Part shown: positions 14,301 to 26,300 of the stretch, in pieces
Position numbering within the stretch: position 1 is the stretch's first letter
Layout of the letters: each line of letters opens with the position of its first letter
From: Spodoptera frugiperda
Taxonomy: Eukaryota > Arthropoda > Insecta > Lepidoptera > Noctuidae
Assembly: GCF_023101765.2 (NCBI RefSeq)
Contig: NC_064240.1
Location: forward strand, 7,254,001 to 7,318,000
Direction of reading: 5' to 3'
Length of the DNA: 64,000 nucleotides
Translations under genes and position numbers: made by a program
The notes under the pieces: generated by a model
The model's input: only the letters and a program-made list of their open reading frames with translations
Told to the model about the DNA's origin: nothing
Databases searched by the model: none

Positions 14301-17300
14301 AGAAACAGAAGCGTGAGGCTGCTCGCGCTAAAGAGAAGAAGAAGAAAGATGAGCATACTGTGCAAATGACTGAGGTTGAAGCTTTCTTTATTATGAAAGG
14401 TAAGAGAATTACAAGTTTCATAAAGTTGTTTAGCGAAAATTATTATAAAAAATGAGAGTTTTAAGAGAAGAATATAACTCTTTTAATTTTTTATTCTTCT
14501 CTCTTTGTCATGTCATTATATATTGATGATTAAAACTTATTTTTGTTTATTACTTGAAATATCATGTAATGTTTGTTCTTCAACAGAACTAATACTCAGT
14601 ATCAACCGAAAGACGACAGATGCGACGAAAGGCTACGATAGATTCTTAGTCTTTTCGCTAGCGCTGTTAGAAATAACTGCTGTTCAGAAGACGTTTACAC
14701 TAGAAACCGTCATTCGTTTGGGATCTGTGAAGTTGCAGCATCATAGAGTTGGGTATGGACTATCGGTCTTGGATATCATTGAGACACCCGAAGTCGTGAT
14801 AGAAGATCAGTCTATTGAAAATGTTGCCATCAGTAATGTACACTTACAGACTCAGAATCAGAATCAGAATCGATACCTCTTCACTGTTACCTATAGAAAT
14901 GTGAGTTGCCTTTGTTGATATGGAAAGTTATATTATTTTATTATTAAATATTGTATTATATGAAACTAAAAATTGTAAACTTAACAAAAAAATGTTTTCA
15001 GGTTGATAAAAAATGTCCAGATTTTAGAGGCATTTATGGTTCAGTTGAACAGATGATTGAGTTGGATTTCACTAATTTGAGAGTTCTACTGCATCTTGAA
15101 GGCTTGCGCGAGATCCTTGTGATTGTTAATGAATATCAGGTATGTAGATAGATACGGTACTAATTAACTATTAGGATACTGTGTAGTAAGTATGTGTATC
15201 GTTCACAAATACAATGAAAGTATTAATAAAAGGGTGCTCGATTAATATCAAGCCATGACGTGAGTTAATAATGATGCTGCACGACGCCCGTGGTCGAGGC
15301 AGCTATCTCAAAAATAACGAAGGGTTTTCGAATTATATATTGTTCACAACTTTGTTTATCCATATAATGTTTAATATTTTGCATCTTTCTCAGACTCGAA
15401 TGCAAGCTATTCAGAGCACAGTCGATAGAACAGCTAATGCTGGACCACTGGAAACAATTATGGAGGATGAAGAGTTTGTCACAGCTAAGTCTAAAGGTAA
15501 GAAGAAATGATAATCAAAGTCTATCTCAATAAATAATAAATAATTATAATAAAAACGTAAAGCAAAGATTAATTTTGAATATAATGTCACTATTATTATT
15601 CACAGTGAGTGTATCGAAGCCATCTCGTCAAAAGCAAGTGGAGAGCATACAAATGAAAGTCAACTGTAAGATTGGGGCAATAGAGATTGTTTTCGCAACG
15701 GAAAGGCGTCCTTTGTCCGTGGTACAATTGCAAGGTGCTACGGCTGGCCTAGTATTGAAGGCGTCTTATACACAAGTCGACTGCACCATTGCGTCTATTA
15801 AAGTAGAAGATCTCAATCCCGCAACAATACATAAAGAGGTAGGAATATATTTGATGCATTTTTACAAATTGCTCAGATCCTTAACTATACTATTATACGT
15901 TTAGTGGTGTTTTTTATATTATTGGCACATTATTGTTTACATATGTGAGTATGTATGTGAAGTAAATTATTAAAGAGTTTCAATGAGATATTTTTTAATT
16001 TTTTTATCTTTTTCTAATTTTTTCATATTTTTTACAGATACTCAAAGTACTCGGCGGAGATGTGATGAATGTACAAATAGTGATGTACAACTTAGACCAC
16101 TTCCCCAATGTCAGTGATGTGAACATGTCGATAAATTGTCAAGTCAGCTGTCTGCGCATTATTTTCCTCAACTGGTTTGTCACATCTATGTTGGTAAGTA
16201 ACCATTAATTTTCACCTATTATGTAGTTATTTACTCTTTATTCACGAAAATTCAGTGTGTTACATCTAACACAATATCTTCTTTTATTAGGAATTCCTGA
16301 ACAATTTCCAAACCGCTCAACAAGCGATCATTGACGCATCTTCGCAAGCCGCAGACGCAGCGAGGGCAAACGTACAAAACGCGTACACAAATTCAACAAA
16401 GCTATCCCTTAAAGTGCGCCTAGCTGCTCCTATCATTATTGTACCAGAAAACTCCAAGAGTCATAACGCAATGCTCATAGATTTGGGTGTGATGACTATA
16501 AACAACAAGTTCGTGGACCTGAATGTCGTTGTGAGTATGCAAGAATTACAAGTACAATCGCGGACACATCCGCCTGACCACCACGAAGAAAAATTTTGTT
16601 TGCTTTTGAGTCAAGCGGATGTGTATGATGATTATACTGTACCTAGACGTAAAATACTCTAATATTTGATAGTGTGACATTATATTTTGTCGTATTATAA
16701 TTTTTAGGATATCAGCAACAAGGTAACAGTCGATGAGTTAACTCTTGAATTAGAAGATATGAAAGTGTCATGTGTGAAGCTTGAAGACGATTACAAGGAG
16801 GCTTTACAAGAGAGGAAATTGCTGCGGCCTACCAGTTTTAAACTGTTAGTTAAACGTAGCCTTTCACTCTGGTATGAATCATTACCAGACTTGGATATTT
16901 CAGGCAGGATGAAAACCATTGCCGTAAGTGTTACTACTCTGAAGTAAACACAACCTATTAATTCTTTCATAAAGAAGATACATTGAAACTGATAATTATT
17001 ATTAACTTTCAGATCACAGTAGGCCATAGTGATTACAAGAGTATTATGAAAATACTTAACCAAAATCTGCAAGAAGGTGCTAAGCCCGAAGATAAAGCCG
17101 CTGCGGGGCTAGCTAAAACTGCATCGAAGGCCACTGTAAGACCGAGTAAAATGCAGTCCAAGTCTGTGGCTGCCGTCATACCGTCCAAGGATAATGTAGT
17201 AAAGAAACCTAGAACTTCTATTAAGTTCTCTTTCACTATGGACAGCTTCGTCATAGATCTGCTTAATACCGTTTCCACTGTAAGTAGATGGTCTATCTAG

Positions 17301-20300
17301 TATTTCTTTTGAATAGTAGTTCTGAAGACTTTGTTTAGGCAAAGATATTATTTAAATGTATAATTATGGTTTCTCGCAATAGTGACTTACTGGTTATGAT
17401 TTTAGGTACAAACCGGAGAGTATTCAATGTTCTCCCAAGATGTGGACCTTGCGCGTTTCTGTATGGCACTGCTCTCAGTGAAAGGCAGAATGCTATCAGA
17501 TGGTTCTATGCAAACCTCTGTGTTACTTGTCGATTGTACGCTCGATGACACACGACCAGGCAGAGGGAGTAAGATGACCAGGTCGGTATTGTTCACATTT
17601 AAACATTAATAGTTAAATTACGTAAATACGGCATGCACTGCAGAGTATCCAATCTTTATAAGGATAAACTTTATAAAATTTACTGATTAAAAGAATATTG
17701 AATTGTAATACCAGGTACCTAGAAAGACGTCGGTCGCACAAAGCCGACTCTGGAAACGATAGTGCGATGGAAACCCCTGACAAGATACGTAGCATGATCG
17801 ATGTTACCTACACCATGAAGAATAATGATACATTCAGTAAGTTTCGCTGTAACTTTTGCGATTTAATTTTGCACAAAGTTTATAATAAATAATAATTATT
17901 TTAAGATCGTCGATCTGTAAATTACAGACACTTGAAGTCTATATTGTTACTAGCTACTTCCGCGCGGTTTCACCCGCTCTGCTCGGCTCCTATTGATCGT
18001 AGCGTAATGTTTTATAGCCTATAACCTTCCTCGATATATGCGCTATCCAACACAAAAAGAATTATTCAAATCGGACCAGTAGTTCCGGAGATTAGCGCGT
18101 TCAAACAAACAAACAATCAAACAAACAAACTCTTCAGCTTTATAATATTAGTATAGATATTATTTAAGTTGTGATATGCCACCATTTTCCTTACGGCTTA
18201 ATGTATTTAATATACATTTATCATCTGATGATTAGTGTATTTATCCACTCAAACGTCCGGCCCGCGCGACCGTTTATCTCTCTAACGTCCAGCCGCGCAC
18301 GGCATCCGAACCGCGCGCGACTCGCAAGTTCGTCGTAACAAAAAACCTATATAGCTACTGAACCGTAATGCCTAGAATAAAGAAAAGAATACCAAAAAAA
18401 GTTTGAAGAATACTGATCAATCTTAACGAATTTTTTATATCTTTAGTTAATCTTTAAAATACAATAAAACGGGTTAAACATGAAACACAGAAAAAAAAAC
18501 AGAATTATTTCTACCTTTTTAGAATATACGGCACAACTATTGCATATTTTATCAATAAAATATTTTTACAACAAACTAGACTCATTACCCTTTCTTTTGA
18601 TGTATATATGATTATATTGGGTTAACTCTAAGTATTGTAATTAAATCGAAAGAAAACACTACTCGTAATTTTACACATCAAAAAACCTGAGGAACACATT
18701 GACATTATTATGGAATCTTCAATGAATTTAGTATATTTCTCTTTGAAAAATGTATTATTTTGCTTATTACGAAATGTATTTCGATATTTTATATACTATT
18801 GTAATGCAAAGTATGTAAAATATGTATAAACAAAACTAAAAGTGGCCAACACCATACGACCGGCCATTTTTTCGAAACAACAATCGTTTGAAGTTAAAAT
18901 TAGACTAGATTTATCAGCTAAAACTGTGATATTTATACATCATCGTAAAGCACAAATCTTCTAGTTTATTTTGATGTATAACTACACTTGCAAGATAAAT
19001 TAAACAAAACTGTAGTATTTACGACATAATTGTTGGAACTCACAAAAACACTTCACAACACGGGCGTAAAACGAGTCAACTAACTTTAAAAATTTATATT
19101 TTGTTTGTCAAAGCATATTACAACGCCATGTCTTATTTTTTCGTCGAACAATTTATTCAGCTGTATAGATAATCAGTCAAAACTCACCAAACAAGACCGT
19201 ATTTTAAACTAGAGGGAGTTAAACAGAACTCGTCGCTTTGGATACTATAGTATCCATGGGCGTATGACGCTCCTTTTTTTGGATACCGTGCTATCCATGA
19301 ACGTTAGAGTGGTTATAGGGGTCCTGACTCCTGAATAATAATCCAAATCTTTTATAGTTGTCATCATGATATTTATTTTAAACGTATTTTCACCAATCTT
19401 GTGTTCTTGCAGTTGACATGAGAATCTTCAGTTTTGATCTTATATTGGCGATGGATTTCCTGAATAAGATCGCGGAGTTTATGACGACGGGAATGGCCGA
19501 GGATGGACATAAACCAAAGGACGAGGCAACATTAACCCCGCGAATGACTGAAAAATCTATTGATGTAACGGTAAACAATCCAGAATAATTAAAAAAATAA
19601 ATATAAAAAAATCGTTATACAAATGTCTCTGCATCACCCAAAGGTCAGACTGGAGGATAATGTCAATGGCATTAAGTCCGCTTACTGTACGATTATGCAT
19701 AAAGCTTAAATAATCATAAATATCGGAACTTGACAAATAAATAACTATTAATTGATCAAAAATAATAAATTGTGTGTCTGTTGTCTTTAATTCTGCAGAA
19801 GAGAAAATCTACAGCGGTATCGACTGCAATGGCGGAACCGCCAAAACTATCGATGATGACAGTGAACATAAAGATTGAACAACCAGATATTATCCTCGTG
19901 GAATCCCTGGAAATGAAGCATTGTGAAGCTTTGGTGTTGAATGTATGTATTTCTATGTTAATAATATGGATTAGTTTATTTGTTATTTTTATTGTAAGAA
20001 GTGCACTGTTCCAATTTTAGACGAACACTTCGTATGTTAATAATTAGCAGCGGTTCTAAGGGGGACTGACGATTATTTTTTTACGAATCCGAATACGAAT
20101 TGATTATAACTTACAAAATTTCCTTTGGTTTACTTTATTTTTGGAGTTGGCACGAAGAATATTGACACGTTATTAACGCATCGAGGACCATTACGGAATA
20201 TACATATGTCGCAGGGAAATGATAAAAACAGGGATTTCGTCAAATCCCTAAGGGATTTGATCAAACCACGGCGGATGTCAAAATAACAACACGATTTTAT

Positions 20301-23300
20301 CATTTCCCTAAACAAAATCTGGTGATTTGACAAATCCCTAAAGACACATATAAGTCGATAAATGGTCGTATGTATGCGTAGATGGAGGCCCGGTTCAAGT
20401 TGCGGCGCAGCGTGGAGCGTATGGTGGCAGACGGCGGTATCTCCGGCCTGCAGATGGTGGTGCGCACGCTGGGCGACGACGGCCGCGCCGCCAGCCCGCC
20501 CGGGGGCGCGGGGGCGCGGCCGGCGGGGGCGCGGCCGGCGGGGGCGCGGGCCCGCGGTACCTGCTGGCGCCCACGCACCTGTCGCTGGCGCTGTCGCAGC
20601 CGCCCTGCAGCGGGATGCACATAGACCTCGCCATCACTGACATCAAGATCACCGTGTCACCTGGTCAGTCTACCACTCAAGTGTTTCACTGTGTTATTAG
20701 TGCACTCAAAATGACAATGGCAAAGATGTTTAGACATAACAAAAGATCAATAGACTAAGCAAACATTGAAAGTTAAAGAATATTATTACTAATTTATTTT
20801 TTCTACATACAGATATCATTGCCCTGCTAAATCGTGTGCTGGCAACGATGACAAGCAGTGACGAAAACAACCAAGTAGAAGAAAACAAGGCGATATTCTA
20901 CAATAATCTATGGGCCATTCAACCATTCAATCCTAACTCTTATTGGTTCTTAAAAACAGGTGAGGATACTAACTACTGTCATGTTTCTTTTAATTTGTAC
21001 TCTTTTATGAGCACTTATCGTAATGCTGTTGGAAAAGTACTTAATCACATATTATTATTTAATCAATAGAAGAAGCAGTGGAGGCAATCGACGCAGAGGA
21101 CGAACCATATGTAGAGATGGACGCGAATCCTCCAGTTGGAGAGATTTGTTTGTTATCATGTCCATCGATCATCACGTCTTTTGAAATGGAGATCGGTAAT
21201 GAGACTATACCCGTCTTGGTCATGCAAGCTTCTCTCACTGGACAAGTCAAAGATTGGAGCTCGGATGTGAGTAATTTTGTTTAGAATTTTTCTCATTATA
21301 ATACTATATTTATATATTACTAGCTTTTGCCCGCGACTTCGTTCGCGTGGAATAGTGACTTCCGGCAAATTTTTGGTTTTAACCACATAGTTCCCGATCT
21401 CGCGGGATCTCTTCAAAAATGAGATGTGGAAGATATTCCAGGGAACTCTTCAAAAATCAACATAATGAGCTCTGCGTTTGAATTTAATAGATGTATACTC
21501 ACTTAGGGCATTGAAAAAATAGTTTAAAAACGGACTTAAACTAAAGAAATATTATAATCTTTCCGAACTTAAGATGAAAACTAACTTAAAACTAAAGAAA
21601 GCTACGAATTACGAATTTATAACAATTAAAAAAGAAATTATATTACAACCTTTCCTCTATGCTATAATAACCAAGCTTAAACTAAATAATTTAAAAGAAG
21701 CGACGAAATCTAATCTAATTAATTTATAAATTAGACTTACAATTTTATTTAAAAAACTAACTACAGTAACTACTAATAATCGATATCAAACTAAACCTAC
21801 GTTAAATAGTTTAACCAGAAAACCAGGAAAACCGAACTAATAAAATTATTAATTGACAAATACAACGAAACCAATTTAGAATATACGAAACAGCAGGACC
21901 ACTATTGTTCAATTTCGTACTTATAGTACGGAATTGAACATGCGCTGTATGTCCGGAATAAATTTATTTTTTGATTTTTGAAATAAAAATCCTATGTCCT
22001 TTCTAAGGTTCTAAACTATATCTGTACCAAATTTCAACCAAATCCGTCAAATAGTTGCGGAGATTATTGGTATAAGCATAGAATAGTGTTCGACGTGATT
22101 CTTTAATTTGACATGACTTTTTTATTTATGAACCGATTGACATGAAACAAATATACTCTAAATAAATATACACTAAAGCATAACTGAAGCATGCCACAAT
22201 ATATTCGTGAAAACCGCATCCAACTCGGATCAGCCGTTTCTGAGATTAGCGCGCATAGACAAACAGACAAACAGACAAACAGACAAACAGACAAACAGAC
22301 AAACAGACAAACAGATAAACAGACAAACAGACAAAAAAAAAGTTAATTACATTTTTGGGTTCGACATCGACATAACAATAACCCCGGCTATTTTTTTTAT
22401 TTTTATTTTCAATGTACAGACAGCACTTTTCTACGATTTTATTATATGTATAGATATAGATGTACAATTTACTATAATAACATTTTTTTTCCTTAGTTCT
22501 ATGCCGAGTCCACATGGGCAATGCAAGTGTCGTACTATAATATTGAACGTGCAGTGTGGGAGCCGCTTATAGAACCTGTGGAAGTTCTGAAGGATTACCA
22601 ATATAAACATGTGCCTTGGGAACTTAAGATGGAGGTAAAGTACATCAACACATTTAACAAAATGTATTTCATTCAAATCTAGACCTTGTTGTTTCCGTAA
22701 TAAAGCTCAATTTTATATGTTTTTTAACTTACAGGTGGTGATGCATGCACAAGAGACGCATACAATAATAGACACGACGGATGAAGCTGCTAACTTGCAA
22801 GCCGTGGCCCAGAGACAAGCTCATAAGACCGTCACCCTGTCCAGTAGCGAACCACTCGAGATTACCATTACTAGGACCGGCATGGAGGTAAGATTTCATC
22901 GTAATAAAATTTTCATGGCATAGAGCGGCAAACAAGAAGATGGATCGCCTGATGGTAAGCAATCGACGCCGCCCATGGACACGTACAATACCAGGGTAGT
23001 TAAAAGTGCGTTTGTAACGCACGAGGTGGAAGGGAAGATGGGATTTGGGTAAATATGCACATAATAATATATTGTGATATTCATGAGAATAATTTTGTTA
23101 TAGGTGCTGACTTTACTAGGAAATTCATTTTCCGCCGCTGGGGAAACTTCCGAGGGAACAACCACTTCAAAGTCCAAAGTTGATGTGAGTATTGAAATAT
23201 TTTATAAAATGTTTTTATAATCATTCTATCCAATTTTAACAATGTCATCATTGACTAAATAATAGTTTTAAATGTACTCTATTATAATATTTCCAGCCTT

Positions 23301-26300
23301 TCACAAAAACTTTCCTGGGTGCGCCTTACGTTCTACACAACTGCACCGGTCTCACGGCTAAGTTGATGTTGAAAGAAAATCACGACTTCACTGTTTGTCT
23401 TACTGAACAATATGTTTCGTCTGACTACAGGTACATATACATACATATCTTTTATAGCATAATAACCCAACTCTTATTTCGCAATAAGTAGTGGTACATA
23501 AGTAGTGTACATAAGTAACTACTTATGTATACTCAACGTCAATACCCTCGCGGCAGGCCCAGAAGGAGATGGCGGGATGAACTCGACTCCTATGAAAAGG
23601 ATTGGTCACAGAAAGCTCTACAAAGAGATGAGTGGAAGGAGGGTAGGGAGGCCTTTGCCCTGCAGTGGGACGACCAAGGCTGACATAAAGTGATACATAT
23701 TCGCTGTTACAATAAACATTTTGGAGGGTGTCCTACCTTTTTTTCAATACTTTTTTAAACTTCTAGAAAGCTTCTCCTTAATTAAAGTTTTCCTTTAGTA
23801 TTCTGTCTCTTAAAATAGGGGTATTTGTTTTAGGGAAGTGGTTTTGGAACCAGGTGCTTGTGTGCCATTGCAGCTTAAACATGGTGGATTGAATTTGATG
23901 AAACTGAACGAACCACCACCTCCACTCAAATTAAGTGTTAAGGTAAGCCTTTACGTATAATATAAACTTTAGCTTTAATCTGTTGATCTTAATGTTTTAT
24001 TTAGAGTTGTAACCAATTTGCATTACTTTTGGAACAAATCTACATTATTACGCCTGCCTCTTTAAGAATAGACTAAACCTTTAAGGTCTCATTAGACGTT
24101 TGTCAGAATAAATTAGAATACGAAAATCTACATCTCATTGTTCACAATCACTTCATGTACATAAAAAAGAAAATGAATGCTTCTTTCAGATTGTGGAAAT
24201 AGACGACGAGGTCCAGATCCCAGTAGACCGTGCAGACAAGCGTTACTTCCCACTAGGCCGCAAGATGTCCGGCATCGCGAGTGAGAAGAATGTTCCCCAC
24301 GTGGCCGCCATTGAGCCGCGCGGACTTATCTCTGATGTCGTCATGCAAGACGCCGCGCTGCATATCTATCTTAGGAGTGTTGTACAGGTAATAATAATAA
24401 TATAATTCATAACATAACGTCACGCATTATGAGGAGGTTTCTGTCTCTGGAGCCCTAACTACCGGTAGCTTGGACCATGTTCCCGCTACTGGTCGGCTCC
24501 TATTTTTATATTTTTAAATATTATTTTATATTGTATGTTTTAAATATTATTTAAAAATGTAAATTTAGAGAATTTTAAATAAATATAGAGTCATATAATT
24601 CATTATGTGTTGCTGTATCCAATTTGTATGCATTATTAGGTGTGCTGATGGTCGATTAAGATGGTAACTGGTTACCAAACGGTTTAAGCACTTTGTACGA
24701 CGTAACCAAGAAACACAGAGATTTGTCTGTTCTTCTTTATCTCTCCCTTTTTTACTCTCTTCCACTCTTTTTTTATGGAATAAAAAAAACGAGTTGATGA
24801 CAAAGAACCTTATAGTAAGGAATTAGCATTGCCCATGTCTCCCATCCCTCAGTTTTCCTTTCTTAAACTATTGAAACCGTATTTCAAACCGTTCAAGAAA
24901 AAAAAAATAGACGTCTAACAGAAGATTCCCTAATATACATCTTTATGTGTAGGTAACGAACACGTTATCAGTGAACGTGTCGGTGTACTACATGACGCTG
25001 AGCGGGAACGAGGTGCGACTACTGGGCGAGGTGAAGCCGGGTGACATCATACGACTGCCACTGCAGGCAGTTCATACTCCTACTGCTGAGCTATTCTTCT
25101 CCGTTGAAGGTATGTCGCTGTTTCTATAGAACATGTTGTATAAAATCGTATTTTTACCTACAGTTACATGCTTGTGTCGATAGATGTTCAACTTTATCGT
25201 TTTAGAATAAAGTCAGGAATCTATCGAAGATAAGTGTGTGACTTGTGTCTTTTCAAACTCAATAACCATTTCAATTTCGAACTTTCTATTGTTATTATCC
25301 ATGTGGCTTCATTGTTTAGGATTCACAGTATCTGTATCACCATTCATCTGGCGTGAGCTACAGCAAGAAGTTAATATATCCAGGCTATTGCAGTGCGATT
25401 CTAAAGATAAGAACAGTGGAGAGAAGTTTTATCTAAAGGTATAATATCTTAACCGTATTTACGTAATGCTCTACGTTTTGCTCTTTGAGATATTATGTGC
25501 TCAACATTTAACATCTTTCGAAAGAGTGATTGGCTAACAAATGCTTATTCTTCAGGCGGTCGGTACAATGGAACAAGTATTCTACGAGCACACAACCCGC
25601 CATACGTTCGCGTCGTCCTGCTACGACATAGTGCTCAAACCTGCCGTCAAGCTGCAGAACTGTCTGCCAGTTGAGATCGTAGTCTCACAACTTGGTTTGA
25701 AGAGAACTCAGGTGTTCCGTCCTGGAGAGATGTTCCATTTATCACATTTATCGCCGAATAGAGCGTCTATTGTTATTATGGTAAGAACAAATATTATATT
25801 TTATGTTTTAGTAAATTTAATGTCTCTATAAATATTATTGTATCAATAATATACTACAAAACGTTCTTAGGTTTAGATGGTTAAGTAAAAACGTAACAAA
25901 AAGGAAAATGGTTTTAATAATGTTAAAGATTAAGACAAAATATACAGAATAAACCAGATGCTAAGTAATCATCACAATGAAAATATAACGTCCTACTAAG
26001 TACATTTATATCTATATTTCAGATCCAAAACTATCTTGACAAATGTTGGGTATGTACAAAGAATCTTCCAGAAAGTGATACTGAGCTATCGGTATGGTCG
26101 TTTGAATCTCATGACAGTCCGTCGGTAATGACGTTAGACTTGGGTATGCATAGCGTGGATTTAGAGGGCACACAAGTCTTGTCACTTTATTGTCCCTTCT
26201 GGATGCTCAACAAAACAGGATTCACTTTATGCTACAGGGTAAGTACTAAATATATATTTTCTAAAGTGTTCTAAATCATGAGTTTTTTGTGGGTGCGATG

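Noticed and set aside
16531..16662. Extension of VPS13 exon 22 through an open frame downstream
   Set aside because: GTGAGT at 16531 and TTTTTTAG before 16708 give a clean splice, and the joined protein aligns with the family. The read-through ends in TAA and has no match.
20362..20640. GC-rich open frames on both strands over exon 29
   Set aside because: They are by-products of the GC-rich repeat. Only the entry and exit frames of VPS13 have family matches.
22258..22335. Array of CAAACAGA that could suggest a CRISPR or coding repeat
   Set aside because: It is a plain 8-bp microsatellite with no spacers, inside transposable-element copy A. The Lys/Gln/Thr/Asp/Arg repeat peptide is a consequence.
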